DNA of 15,055 nt from Podila epigama (lineage: Eukaryota > Mortierellomycota > Mortierellomycetes > Mortierellales > Mortierellaceae): contig JAAAVE010000678.1 of the NCBI GenBank assembly GCA_015679605.1, forward strand, positions 1 through 15,055, in the 5' to 3' direction. A program made the position numbers and the translations under genes. The notes under the pieces were generated by a model. That model was given only the letters and a program-made list of their open reading frames with translations. It had not been told where the DNA came from and did no database searches. Shown piece after piece: positions 1 through 8,913 of this stretch (positions are counted from its first letter, which is position 1; each line of letters starts with the position of its first letter).

Positions 1-542
1 TTTTTTTCCACATGGCAATTACCTTATTGAAGCGACATTTCGGTATCAATGTCGGTCTCTTTCTGTCTCTTTCCCCCCTTCCCTGTGAGTGAGTGTTTGT
101 GTGTGTGTGTATGTGTTATGTGTGCATGGATGTGTTTGTCTGTTTGTGTGTGGTGGTTCATACCCACACTTAGCCACACGTTCACACCATCCTTCCTTTC
201 CTGTCCAAACACAATACATTCACAAATATACACAAATAACTGTGTGTAGGTGTGTACAAATGTGTTTGTGTATGTGTATGTGTATGTGTGGTGTGTGTGT
301 GTGTGTTTGTGTCTTGTCTGCGTCTGCGTCTGCGTCTCTGCCTATGGATTCAGATTGTGTATGCAATTCTTCTCTTCGCCCCAATGCAATGTCCCGAACA
401 AACAATCCAATCCAATTGTATTCTATTCATTCATCCATATTTGGTCCCTTGACCTTGACCTTCACCTTGACCTACTACACCTTGACCTTGACCTCAAGCT
501 AACCTACCCCTTCCCACACCCGTTGATTATTTCTGACGATAG
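1..542 (+). other. Intron of the kinase gene (5' part outside the window)
   Basis: No coding exon can be recognised here. The next exon begins at 543 with codons for PEN, so the preceding exon should end with the HRDLK part of the catalytic loop in phase 0. No such codons precede a GT donor anywhere in 1-542. The acceptor is GATAG at 538-542, with CTGAC a few bases upstream. The stretch is dominated by TG/GT microsatellite (about 89-155 and 240-315), three TCTGCG units near 318-336, and a CTTGACC-type hexamer array near 448-500. Long apparent open frames in it are repeat artefacts. The intron is therefore at least about 540 nt. Confidence 0.6.
448..500 (+). repeat. Degenerate hexamer repeat (CTTGAC / CCTTGA)
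   Basis: Roughly eight tandem or near-tandem units of the CTTGAC hexamer occur just upstream of the first visible kinase exon, interrupted by CTTCAC and CTACTACAC variants. The same hexamer family appears in coding sequence at about 4709-4770 and as scattered copies at about 11149-11180. Confidence 0.85.
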
Positions 543-1928
543 CCAGAGAACATTATCATGTTTGGTGACACGGTCAAACTTGTGGACTTTGGTCTGGCCA
601 CCACAGAGTCCGTCTCCAGCGACTTTGGCTGTGGCTCGACTTTTTACTTGTCTCCAGGTATGCCACTCGTCTTCCTTTCACCCCCCATTCATTATCCAAA
701 AAAGAAAAAGAAAATGTACAGCATATACGCACGCCTCCCCCCAAAAAGCAATGCTGTGTATGCAACGCATCTACATGGCATTGCTGTATCCGTCAAAAGA
801 GAAGAGGGGTAAGCAGAGTGTGAAAAGGACACCTGCACCCCTCACAGTCATGACCATGGCCATGCCTTTGGTCAATACCACCACCCCCCACTACCCCTGT
901 CCGTAAATCCTCCCCTTTCAATTGTCTTTGGCTGCATACCCTGTCGTCGATCGTCTGTGTGTCCATCCCACCATGCTACCAAAGAGCCCCATCCACATTG
1001 AATATGGCCAAGGGCAGTGCGAGTGCAATATGCTCTCCTAGTTCTTGGCTTGTCCTCTCCTCACTCTCTCTCGCTCTATCTCTCTCCCTTACTCATCCAT
1101 TCACTCTTTCCACTTGTGCGTGCGTGCGTCTTTGTATGTTTTGTGTGTTGTGTTGTGTGTTGTGTGTGGTGTTGTATGTGTTGTATGTGTTGTATGTGTT
1201 GTATGTGTTGTATGTGTGTATGAATATCTCTCTCTTTCTTTCTCTCTCCTCGCTGTCGCTTTCACCTATTCAGACATACACAACAACACGCATGCAGAGA
1301 CACATCCACACACCCACACACACAAACATACACCTTTCCCTCCCCTTCTCTTTCCCCTATGTTCCCCCATTGAATTATGCATTGTCCATTGTCTTGGGCT
1401 TTATACTGACTCAAATAGGATTGTCTCTCTCTTTCTCTCTCTCTCTCCAACTCTCTCCCTTCCTTAGAATGTCAGGGCGGCTACATTGAGATGGTAAAAT
1501 CGTACGACAGTACGGCGAACGATGTCTGGTCGCTTTGCGTGATCCTCATCAACCTTGTCTTTGGCCGGAATCCTTGGAAACAGGCCTGTCCACGCGACGA
1601 GACCTTTTCTGCCTATGTCGCCAACCCAAATTTTCTTCAGACTATCCTGCCAATGTCATCCGAGCTCAACGAGATCATCAAATCTGTCTTCTGCCTCAAC
1701 CCAAAGAAGCGCATAACCCTGCCAGAGCTGGCTCGGCAGGTTCAAGCCTGCAAGAGTTTTACCAAGACCGCTGCCCAGACCGCTACTCCCTCCACTGCTG
1801 TCACTCCTACCTTGGTCACACCTGCCGTCCCTGCCGTTGTTTCTCATCCTCCTTCCCGACCATCAACACCAGCGAACGCGTGTTTCATCCACGACCGGAA
1901 GACTGTCCACCTTCGCAATCTAGCCTGA
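543..1928 (+). CDS. Ran1/Pat1-like serine/threonine protein kinase, C-terminal half (partial, 5' end outside window)
   Basis: Two exons are visible: 543-657 and 1468-1928, joined in phase 1 (115 + 461 nt = 191 residues plus TGA). The first exon starts at the PEN of the catalytic loop and has the DFG metal-binding motif at visible residues 15-17 within VKLVDFGLATTE. The activation segment reads GSTFYLSPECQ; its Glu codon is split by the intron, and SPE replaces the usual APE. The second exon supplies NDVWSLCVILINL (subdomain IX) and GRNPWKQA, then ILPMSSELNEIIKSVF and KKRITLPEL (subdomains X-XI), followed by a Thr/Pro/Ala-rich tail of about 50 residues. GSTFYxSPECQ, GRNPWKQA and RITLxEL are typical of the fungal Ran1/Pat1/Ksp1/Vhs1 group, which acts in meiotic, nutritional and stress control; I cannot say which subgroup this is. 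The ATP-binding lobe and HRD are not in the window. The donor GTATGC at 658 and acceptor CCTTAG ending at 1467 bound an 810-nt intron, much longer than the other introns here. Confidence 0.9.
658..1467 (+). other. 810-nt microsatellite-rich intron of the kinase gene
   Basis: It is bounded by GTATGC and CCTTAG and interrupts the Glu codon of the SPE motif in phase 1. It contains CT tracts (about 1056-1090, 1227-1246 and 1421-1450), TGTGT/TTGTG arrays (1140-1171), five perfect TTGTATGTG units (1172-1216) and CA-rich sequence (1275-1335). No exon-like segment was seen; splicing straight across restores the kinase motif exactly. Confidence 0.8.
1172..1216 (+). repeat. Minisatellite: five perfect copies of TTGTATGTG
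   Basis: Five head-to-tail 9-bp units lie at 1172-1180, 1181-1189, 1190-1198, 1199-1207 and 1208-1216, flanked by less regular TTGTG repeats from about 1140. The array is wholly inside the kinase intron. The Val-Val-Cys reading frame it creates on the + strand is a by-product of the 9-bp period. Confidence 0.95.
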
Positions 1929-3703
1929 ACGAAGCGGGACACGTTCTCCGTGAAGTGCGCGATTCTTCCTTTTCTTACTTGTTTATCACACCAGTAATCC
2001 GTCGCTCTGTTATTGTTTATTCTTCTCGACGTCGACGCTGTCGCATCACCCTTTTTCTCTATCCCGCCTCTGTGTCTGCTTGTCCGACCTTTCCCTTCCC
2101 CCTCCCGAGGTCTTGGGGAGGAGGGATGGGGTGAGGTTAGGAGATTCGTCGTTACAAATTCCACCCACTTTTTTTTTCTTTCTTGATCCACTCTGCCGAC
2201 CTCTGTCTGTGCAGAATTGGCCACGCGCCATTTTTTTGTTTATACCTCAGGTGGTGAGGGTGGGGACACCAAGACCAATTTGCCGTGTCCTACTCTATTC
2301 GCTTTGTTCCTTGCGTGTTTATGTCCTTTCTTCGTTTTTTTAATTTTTTTTTTAGCACCCTTGTACCATAGTCTTATGATATTTAACGCCATTCCTTCTC
2401 ATCGCACCATTCACCTGCGCATCCATGCATAACTGTACATAGCGCCTTTTCTCATTCAAAACTCTTCAATGTCTATATCCTTATCAAGAAAACTTATATA
2501 AAAAAATGTGAAAATCTAACTCTCTAGACACATCAAAAGACTGTAAAACTCAACCTATAATGAAAGAGTAGAGGATTGGCAAATATTTCGCATTCGTTGT
2601 TCGACATGCATTGAGGGGGAGACACGGTCGATTTTTTTATTGATTAGAACATTCATTAATGATGCGAAGATACATGAAAAACAGGGACCAAGTAAGGCAT
2701 TGACCCTCTTGGTTTAAATGAGAGTGGTTTTTCCTCCCTCTTCTGTCCACAGTTTATGACCACTTTGCAGCTCAGGTTTTGTTGGTGCAAGATTTTGGAT
2801 AGTTGCTTTTTTTTTTTGTGAGCTCAAATCCAAAGCAATTGGGCCTCCACCTATTCTATCGTGGTATTACATGTCCAGTGTCCACGTACGCAAAGCTTGC
2901 ATTGTCAATCACGAACAAAGAGAGAACAAACAATCGAGCAAAAAGTACATTTTCTCACTGTTGTGCATGAATATGTTGTATTGTGTTGTTATTGTTGTCG
3001 TTGTTGAGAAGAGAAGGCGTACAAATTGTCCCCCCCTTTCCCTTTATTCTTTTAAACCATGTCTTTACCACAACTTTTTGACACGATTGGTGCAATCGGT
3101 AGGACAGGGAAGGAGCCAAGGTACACAATAAAAAACAGAAGACAATGGGGCTGGACAATGAACAATGGACACTGGACAACAATGAAAAAAAGCCCACGAA
3201 ATGACCTGTCAATACATGGCGCAAAAACGATTTGTATGTACTGTTGCTTTTGTTGCAATCACTTTATTGTGCCCTTTGTGGTATACTCCCCCACTCAATC
3301 GCAATGGGTTTGCAGAGATTGTTGTTGTTATTAGTGCTGTTGTACATGCTTTCTTAATGGTTATGTCTGGTCACGCGCTTTCGGCGGGAAGGATGGCGTG
3401 TACTTGGGGGGAGGAGGAGGAGGAAAAGAGTTGCAGATCCGCTTGTCGCGAACGAAGGATGACAAAACTGAAGACTCTCCCAGCAGAAGTGTATTGTTTC
3501 GTCCCAGAACTTGCATTTTTGCCTGTACTACCTCGTGTCTCTATATCGCGACGATGGATGGCTGAGCTTGTTCTTGTCCCGTCCCATGCCAACAGAACCT
3601 AGTATCATCACCATCGCCGTCGCTATTATTACTACCCTTGTTCTCTTCTCATTGTTGACATGCAGCTCAGACATCATTGCCGTGTCCTTTGGGTCTATCT
3701 CTC
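1929..3703. other. Convergent intergenic region (3' flanks of the kinase and the Q/RS protein)
   Basis: The region lies between the kinase TGA (1926-1928) and the minus-strand TGA of the Q/RS gene (3704-3706), so it should hold two converging 3' UTRs. It contains pyrimidine-rich sequence to about 2350, AT-rich sequence with short A/T tracts (2330-2350, 2498-2510, 2632-2640, 2808-2818), and an imperfect GGACAATG-type repeat at 3141-3185. There are open frames of 60-130 codons on both strands (for example 3201-3602 on +), but none shows a family motif, convincing composition or splice partners. No tRNA-like or snoRNA-like fold was recognised. The poly(A) sites cannot be fixed from sequence alone. 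Confidence 0.6.
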
Positions 3704-6700
3704 TCACGCATTTGCGATTTCGCCAATCATCCCAACCTCTTCTTCTCCTCCTACGTCCCTTCCTCCTCCCCCTTCTTTATCTTCTTCAATTGTTGTCGTA
3801 CCTGTTGTTTTTGTTGTGGTTGACAGGTTTGTTGTTGTTATGGTCGTTTCCCGTTGTACCACCATCTCGTCAACTTGTTCCATTGCTTGGTCTTGTTCTA
3901 CCCCCTTACTCGCTCGTTCCTCCTGCTTACTTTCCCCCTGTTCATCTTCTTCCGCCTCCATCCGCTCAGTAAAAGATTTCTTGCTCGCCGCCTTCTCGGG
4001 TTTATTCTGGCCCTCTCGCTGTTCCCAAAACTCGGATACATGCATACGTAATGCTGGATCGCCCATTGGTATCGAGTTCCAGGCTGATGTTGACGTTGTT
4101 GATGTTGTTGCTGTTGAAGATGTTGTTTGTTCCAACATCTCTACATCTACATCAACACCAACTGCCATTATTGCCTCTTCAGTAACGTGTTTCGACCTCT
4201 CCTCCATATCTGCTTCATCGTCCGAGTCAAACGTGGAGGAAGGGGATGAAGCTGTAGATGTAGAGACAATCGACCCTGTATGTGTTCTCTCTCGTGGTAC
4301 AAGATGGCGAAAGTGGTCAGGGTCTTGCCCATCATGCTTCTGCGTTGTCTCATGGGGAAGCAGAGCAGCAGACCTATTGACCGATTTGCCAAGAGGCGAT
4401 GACGATGACGCCTGCGTTGATTCGCAAAGCTGCTCGGACACTGTAGCTGACGGTGGCACGAATGCAGGCGAAGATGATGTGAATGTTAATGTTGAAGAAG
4501 AGTTGGTAGTCACACTTCCTCCTCTTCCTCGTTCTTCTCCATCTCCATCCACACGCATATCATTTGCTAAGCGACCACGGCTGTCTAGCAAGTGTTTCGA
4601 GTATCCAATGGCTGAACGACGAGGTGGTGGGCTCTGTTGCATATCATCTTCATCCTCCACGTCTTCATCGTCTTCATCGTCTTCGTCTTCAGGAGCATCA
4701 TCCCGGACGGGGGACCTGGACCTTGACCTAGACCTAGACCTTGACTTTGACCTTGACTTGGACCTGGATCTGGACGATGATCGATACGTTCCAAACGCTA
4801 TGGGGTGTTGTCGAGCAGGGAATGGTGTAGAGGCCATACGCTTCAATGTTCCACCTCCTACACTTGCACCTCCAGAACCCGGTGTCTCGAGAGGTGTTTG
4901 TGAGAAAGCAAAAGGAATTGAAGGTTTTCTAAACTCTGGTAAATCTGGTAAATCGTCCATCGTGAGACGTCCACTTGCCTATGTTCGTCCGTATTGACGA
5001 GTCAAAGGTTAACCATGTTAGGGTTATTGGTGAATGAAAATCTTGTCTTCAATAATGAGAATTCAATGACAAGAAAAAACAACAACATATAAGCAAGGCA
5101 ATCGAACAAAAAAAAATGACACGTACAACTAGGCCCGCCCAATCCAAGTACATCTTGATGGTCAGTTCGAGGTGGCCATGGTGAGGAATGTCAACACATC
5201 CCCAGGCATGGTCTTTACACCTATTCCCATACTTTTTCTGCAACTGTTGAGCACACTCTACCACCTCTGAAAACTGAACAGTCATCTTGCTGCTGCTGCT
5301 TCTGCTGTTACTACTCATCGAGGCCGTGGTGGTTCCTGCTTCAGTAGCAGAGGTGAAACTCGAGGTAGTTACTCCGGAACCACTATTTGAAAAAGAGGGC
5401 TTTGATGCAGAAGAGCTGCCTCCTCCTCCTCCTCCTACTACTCCACCTCCAAAGCCTATGGCACTCGTGGGTCGCTGTGTACGAGCCCCAGGCAAGGGTT
5501 CGACCAATTCTTCGCCTTGGGCACGACCTTCTCTACTCGACATGGACGAATACCCACCACCCAGACCATGCCCTCTATCTGGAGATGGGGATTGATCGAG
5601 TCGGTAATGATGTGGATGGCCAAATCCTTGTGTCTTGGGTCTCATGTTCGGGTCAAAAGTTCCTGGACTTTGTTTCTAGGGATATAGGCGAGAATGCAGA
5701 TTATTAGAGGAAAAGAACATGAAATAACTCTCTGTCAAAAACAACTAAAAAAAGTATAATTACTTCTGATGCCTTGGCTTGACTTAAAAGTGTGCCAGTA
5801 GATGCCCTCCGCTTCAAGGGTTGGTAGCGGCTTGACTCTTCTTCTTCCTCATCAAAGCCATCAAATGTGTCCATGTGGGCTCGACCATCCTCAGTATCTT
5901 CATTATCATCTTTCAGTTCGTCCTCACGGCCATCTTCATCCCCCAAGTCATCGCCTTCTAGGCTGATGGAAGATGGCATCCGACCTAGTTAGAAAAAAAA
6001 AAGAAGTGCCATATATGCGGAAGAATGATTAACAGGGACATGATTCGCTAAATTTCTAGTAACGCTACTAGATTTCTAGTATTTCTTTTTACCCTCTCAG
6101 GCTACAAAATAACAAAAAAAAAATAACGACCGACTTACGTTTCTTGAGTCCAAACTCACTTCGTTTTCTCTTGGTATTCAAGAGACCACTAGAAGAGGAA
6201 GCTACAATTGTTGATGGGTCGGTTCGGGGGGCAAAAGTATCGACACCTGACGGTGGTAAAGCGGATCCCACTGTTGCAGCTCCATGTTGTAAATTGTACT
6301 TTTGATGTTGTTGCTGGTGGTGATGCTGTTGTGGATGCATGTGTGATTGAGATTGAGATACGGATTGACTAGACTGGCCCTGCCGTGGATTGGCATACAT
6401 GCTAGGAATATCCGGACCGCTGGGCGTCCGATTATGATGAGACGGTGGCAATTGATCCGGTGCTGAATGAAAGTATGGTTTGGGTGGTGGCGGTTGCTGA
6501 ATCCGCTGTGATTGATGAGAGTGATGGTGTGAGTAGTTCTGCTGTTGTTTTATGCCTCCTCCATAAGACAACGAGTTCATGTAAGGCTGCTGTTGTTGCT
6601 GATGTTGTTGCTGGTTATGTTGCTGGTGCTGGTGCTGGTGTTGGCGAGGTGACTGAGAATGCTGGGGTGAATGCTGTGAAATAGAGAGATTGGCGATTCT

Positions 6701-7681
6701 GGTGGCCTCGACGACTGAGGAGGTGGAGGAAGAGTATTGATGACCACCCCTCCATGAGGTAGTATTGGTATTGTTACCGCTACTCTGGCGCTGACGGGTT
6801 TGTTGCGGTCCATAAGCATGCCCCTGGCCGTGATGGTCCTCGTCGCCATTCTCGACCATGACGGGATGCAGAGTCAACTCTTTTAGGAGTCCCACAACTT
6901 GGTCATCATATCGGACATCATCCCAAGGAAAGCCTAGGTTCTCTTGATGCTTCTTCAGACCGTTCACATACCAGTGTAGGTTGCTAGACTTGATGCGCTT
7001 GGATTGATGATGGAGATATTTGAGGATTGCCTCTTTTGAAATCGGGTATAGACTGCCGTCCGAGTTGAGCAGCTGTAGCTCTTCTGCGATCTTTGAATAC
7101 GTCCTCCAGGCAGTCGCATAAGGGTCCTTCTTCTTTGGTGCTGCCGCTGCAGTGGTTAAAGATCCCGAGGAGGTCAAAGCTGATGTGGAGCCAGAACTTC
7201 CATATGCATTGCCTGTCATAAACCGGCCTGCAGATGCTGTCATATTAATATTTCCGGTCGAAACGCTGTGGTGGAGTCGAGGATGATGTGTTGGAGCAAC
7301 CGGCGGACGTTGTTGTTGCTGGTGTCCCCCATGTGAGTTATAATGTGCATGAGAGAACGCTGCCTGTCCCTGTGAATGTTGTTGTTGTTGTTGCTGCTGT
7401 GGTTGTTGCTGTTGTGCATGATGCTGGCGCAGAGTGTTGCTCGTTTCAGCGGTGGGTTGAGTCGCATAATTGCGGGTGTGATGGTTGAGAGAGTGGTCCT
7501 GTGCAGATTGTTGTTGTTGTTGTTGTTGTTGTTGTAACTGTTGCGGGTGCTGTCGTTGCTGGCCGAGTGAGGATGGCAATGGCATTTGAGATTGTCGAGG
7601 TTGTTGGTGGTTTCGATGGCTGGCATGACCTTGACCTGCAGTGGTAGGCTCTGCTACGCCTGCTCTCACGTTGCTCATCAT
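3704..7681 (-). CDS. Large Gln-rich, RS-domain probable nuclear protein with an integrase-N-terminal-like helical domain
   Basis: Four minus-strand exons: 7681-6139, 5984-5764, 5675-5127 and 4978-3704, making 1,195 residues. The introns (6138-5985 GTAAGT/CTAG; 5763-5676 GTAATT/CTAG; 5126-4979 GTACGT/ATAG) all keep frame. ATG occurs twice in a row (7681 and 7678). The frame stays open upstream to another ATG at 7816, but that leader encodes a Phe-rich stretch from pyrimidine-rich DNA, so I prefer 7681 or 7678. Order of parts: His/Gln-rich N-terminus with poly-Gln; a compact low-Gln segment at residues about 183-277 (AWRTYSKIAEEL...ILKYLHHQSK...NLHWYVNGLKKHQ); a second Gln/His-rich region; a bipartite basic stretch (KRKR...KKRR) near 505-516; acidic and Gly/Ser-rich parts; a second structured block at about 719-771 (CAQQLQKKYGNRCKDHAWGC, then ELTIKMYLDWAGL); RS dipeptides near 838-868; an acidic run; and a Thr/Glu-rich tail. 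The 183-277 segment resembles the SAM-like core-binding domain of tyrosine recombinases, as in fungal domesticated-integrase or Ndc10-like proteins; this is inference from helical pattern only. No integrase catalytic domain is seen. A nuclear DNA- or RNA-binding regulator is likely, but function is unknown. Confidence 0.82.
4709..4775 (-). repeat. Hexamer array encoding the RS-dipeptide domain
   Basis: Tandem GACCTT/GACCTA/GACCTG-type hexamers on the + strand read on the minus strand as alternating AGG or AAG and TCN codons, giving the Arg/Lys-Ser dipeptides near residues 838-868 of the Q/RS protein. An adjacent array of CTTCAT/CGTCTT units (about 4641-4690) encodes the acidic Asp/Glu run. 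RS domains classically mediate protein-protein contacts in pre-mRNA splicing and are SR-kinase substrates. Confidence 0.85.
6052..6081. repeat. Direct repeat with embedded hairpin in intron 1 of the Q/RS gene
   Basis: ATTTCTAGTA occurs at 6052-6061 and 6072-6081. Between and across them, TCTAGTA (6055-6061) and TACTAGA (6066-6072) form a 7-bp inverted repeat with an ACGC loop. The element lies inside the 154-nt intron 6138-5985. Confidence 0.8.
7508..7534 (-). repeat. (CAA)9 microsatellite encoding poly-Gln
   Basis: Nine uninterrupted TTG units on the + strand read as nine CAA codons in the N-terminal region of the Q/RS protein. Other Gln runs nearby (about 6591-6611 and 7378-7412) mix CAA and CAG, so this pure tract is the one most likely to vary in length. 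Confidence 0.95.
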
Positions 7682-8570
7682 AAGTGAGTACTTTGTTCGT
7701 TCCTCTTGAACACAAATCGTTCGAAAAAAAGTGGATGCCTGTCGTAGGAAAGAGAATGTGGTTCGAGACAGAAGGAAATAAAGCGAGAAAAAAAATAAAA
7801 AATAAGAAAAGTACAATCAATGAAGCTGCTGGGGGATTGTAGATTTGGTCCAGAGAAAGAACAAGTTATAAAGGGTGGCACGATAGAAAAGATTGCCAGG
7901 GGTGGAAAGAAGGAGGAGAAAGAGGAAGGGATAGATGGAGAGCAAAAGGACTATTCACGACAAAAAAGGACAAGGAGAACGATAAAGAAAAAAAAATAGG
8001 GACAAGTCGCATCTTTTCTGAACACCAACATGAACGAGTGGATGGTGAGTGCGAAAAAGTGACCAAAACATATCGTTGTGTAGAGAATGCTCTGAAGATG
8101 ATCCCTTTTTTCTTCTTTTTCTTCCTCGTCTTCTTCTTTCTAATCGATACTCGAAGAATACGTTTTTTCGAACAAGTATCAAGCAAAGAGACCATTACCG
8201 GCAACGCAAGTCTAAGGTAATAAGGAGAGAGGTTCTTTTGCATGCGAGCGATTTGATTCGAGACAGGCGTATACAGCAATAGAGGTAGACCGTGTCCACA
8301 GAAGGAAAGGGGCTATACAATATTAAAAGAAGAGAAAAGAAAAAAAAAAAAAGTAGGGGGTGAGCTCTATCCAACCCAACAACCCCCATCCATGGGCAAA
8401 AAAAAACACAACAACATTGCTTCGACTTTTTGATACTGATACGACAGTCGAGCAAGTCGAGGTAATGAATGCTTCATGCTCATCTTCAGAATGAATGAAA
8501 TGAAGATGAATCGAAGATTGGCTCTCATGGGTTTGGGAAAATAGAACTGGTGTGACGTGCAAATAGGAAA

Positions 8571-8614
8571 ACGCGACATTTCATTTGACGCGTCAAGTTC
8601 GCGTAGACACGCGT
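8571..8614. promoter_or_regulatory. Cluster of ACGCGT/CGCGA motifs (MBF/SBF-like), upstream of the Q/RS gene
   Basis: In 44 bp there are ACGCGA (8571-8576), ACGCGT inside a perfect 12-bp palindrome TTGACGCGTCAA (8585-8596), TTCGCG (8598-8603), and a second ACGCGT (8609-8614) starting 21 bp after the first. ACGCGT is the MCB element bound by fungal MBF, and CGCGAA-type elements are bound by SBF-related APSES factors driving G1/S transcription. The cluster is about 890 bp upstream of the Q/RS start codon, with no coding gene in between. Assignment to that gene is inference. Confidence 0.45.
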
Positions 8615-8894
8615 TTCACGGATTCAGATTTTTTTTTTTTTAGGACCTTGTCGTCTTGCAAAATTGAATGGATTAGACGTTTAAAAAGTATTATACCTTC
8701 AAACGCCGTAGAGATAATAATGGCAGAAAATGAGAATGACAAGAAAGGTAGAAGATATGAAAATAAAAAAATGAAATATCCTCTCCTTCCCACTTCATTC
8801 ATTATTCCAATCAAGAACCCATTCAAAAGAAGAAAAAAAAAGGGTGAAAATAATAATATGCAGATGCCAAATCCAACAGTTGACAAAAAACACT

Positions 8895-8913
8895 GTAAAC
8901 AGCATTGTAAACA
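8895..8913 (+). promoter_or_regulatory. Two GTAAACA forkhead-type sites
   Basis: GTAAACA occurs at 8895-8901 and 8907-8913 in the same orientation, 12 bp apart. This is the core bound by forkhead factors (Fkh/Sep1 type) in fungal G2/M promoters. The motif is AT-rich and the surroundings are A-rich, so chance occurrence is quite possible. Confidence 0.25.

Noticed and set aside
1-43. Possible end of an upstream kinase exon before GTATCA at 43
   Set aside because: None of the three frames gives the HRDLK sequence that must precede PEN, and the phase does not fit the acceptor at 542.
250-906. 218-codon + strand frame over the GT repeat
   Set aside because: It begins in microsatellite (Val/Tyr/Cys alternation), runs through the kinase exon in the wrong frame and has no family features.
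3201-3602. 133-codon + strand frame in the convergent spacer with two hydrophobic stretches
   Set aside because: No homology signature, no convincing start context, and it lies where the 3' UTR of the Q/RS gene is expected.
3660-4997. 445-codon + strand open frame antisense to the last exon of the Q/RS gene
   Set aside because: Its product is low-complexity Ser/Val/Asp-rich sequence mirroring the repeats of the minus strand. The minus frame splices in phase to upstream exons and encodes RS and acidic domains, so the + frame is a shadow.
5018-5026. TTAGGGTTA, telomere-like
   Set aside because: Only one and a half units, inside an intron of the Q/RS gene; too short to be an interstitial telomeric repeat.
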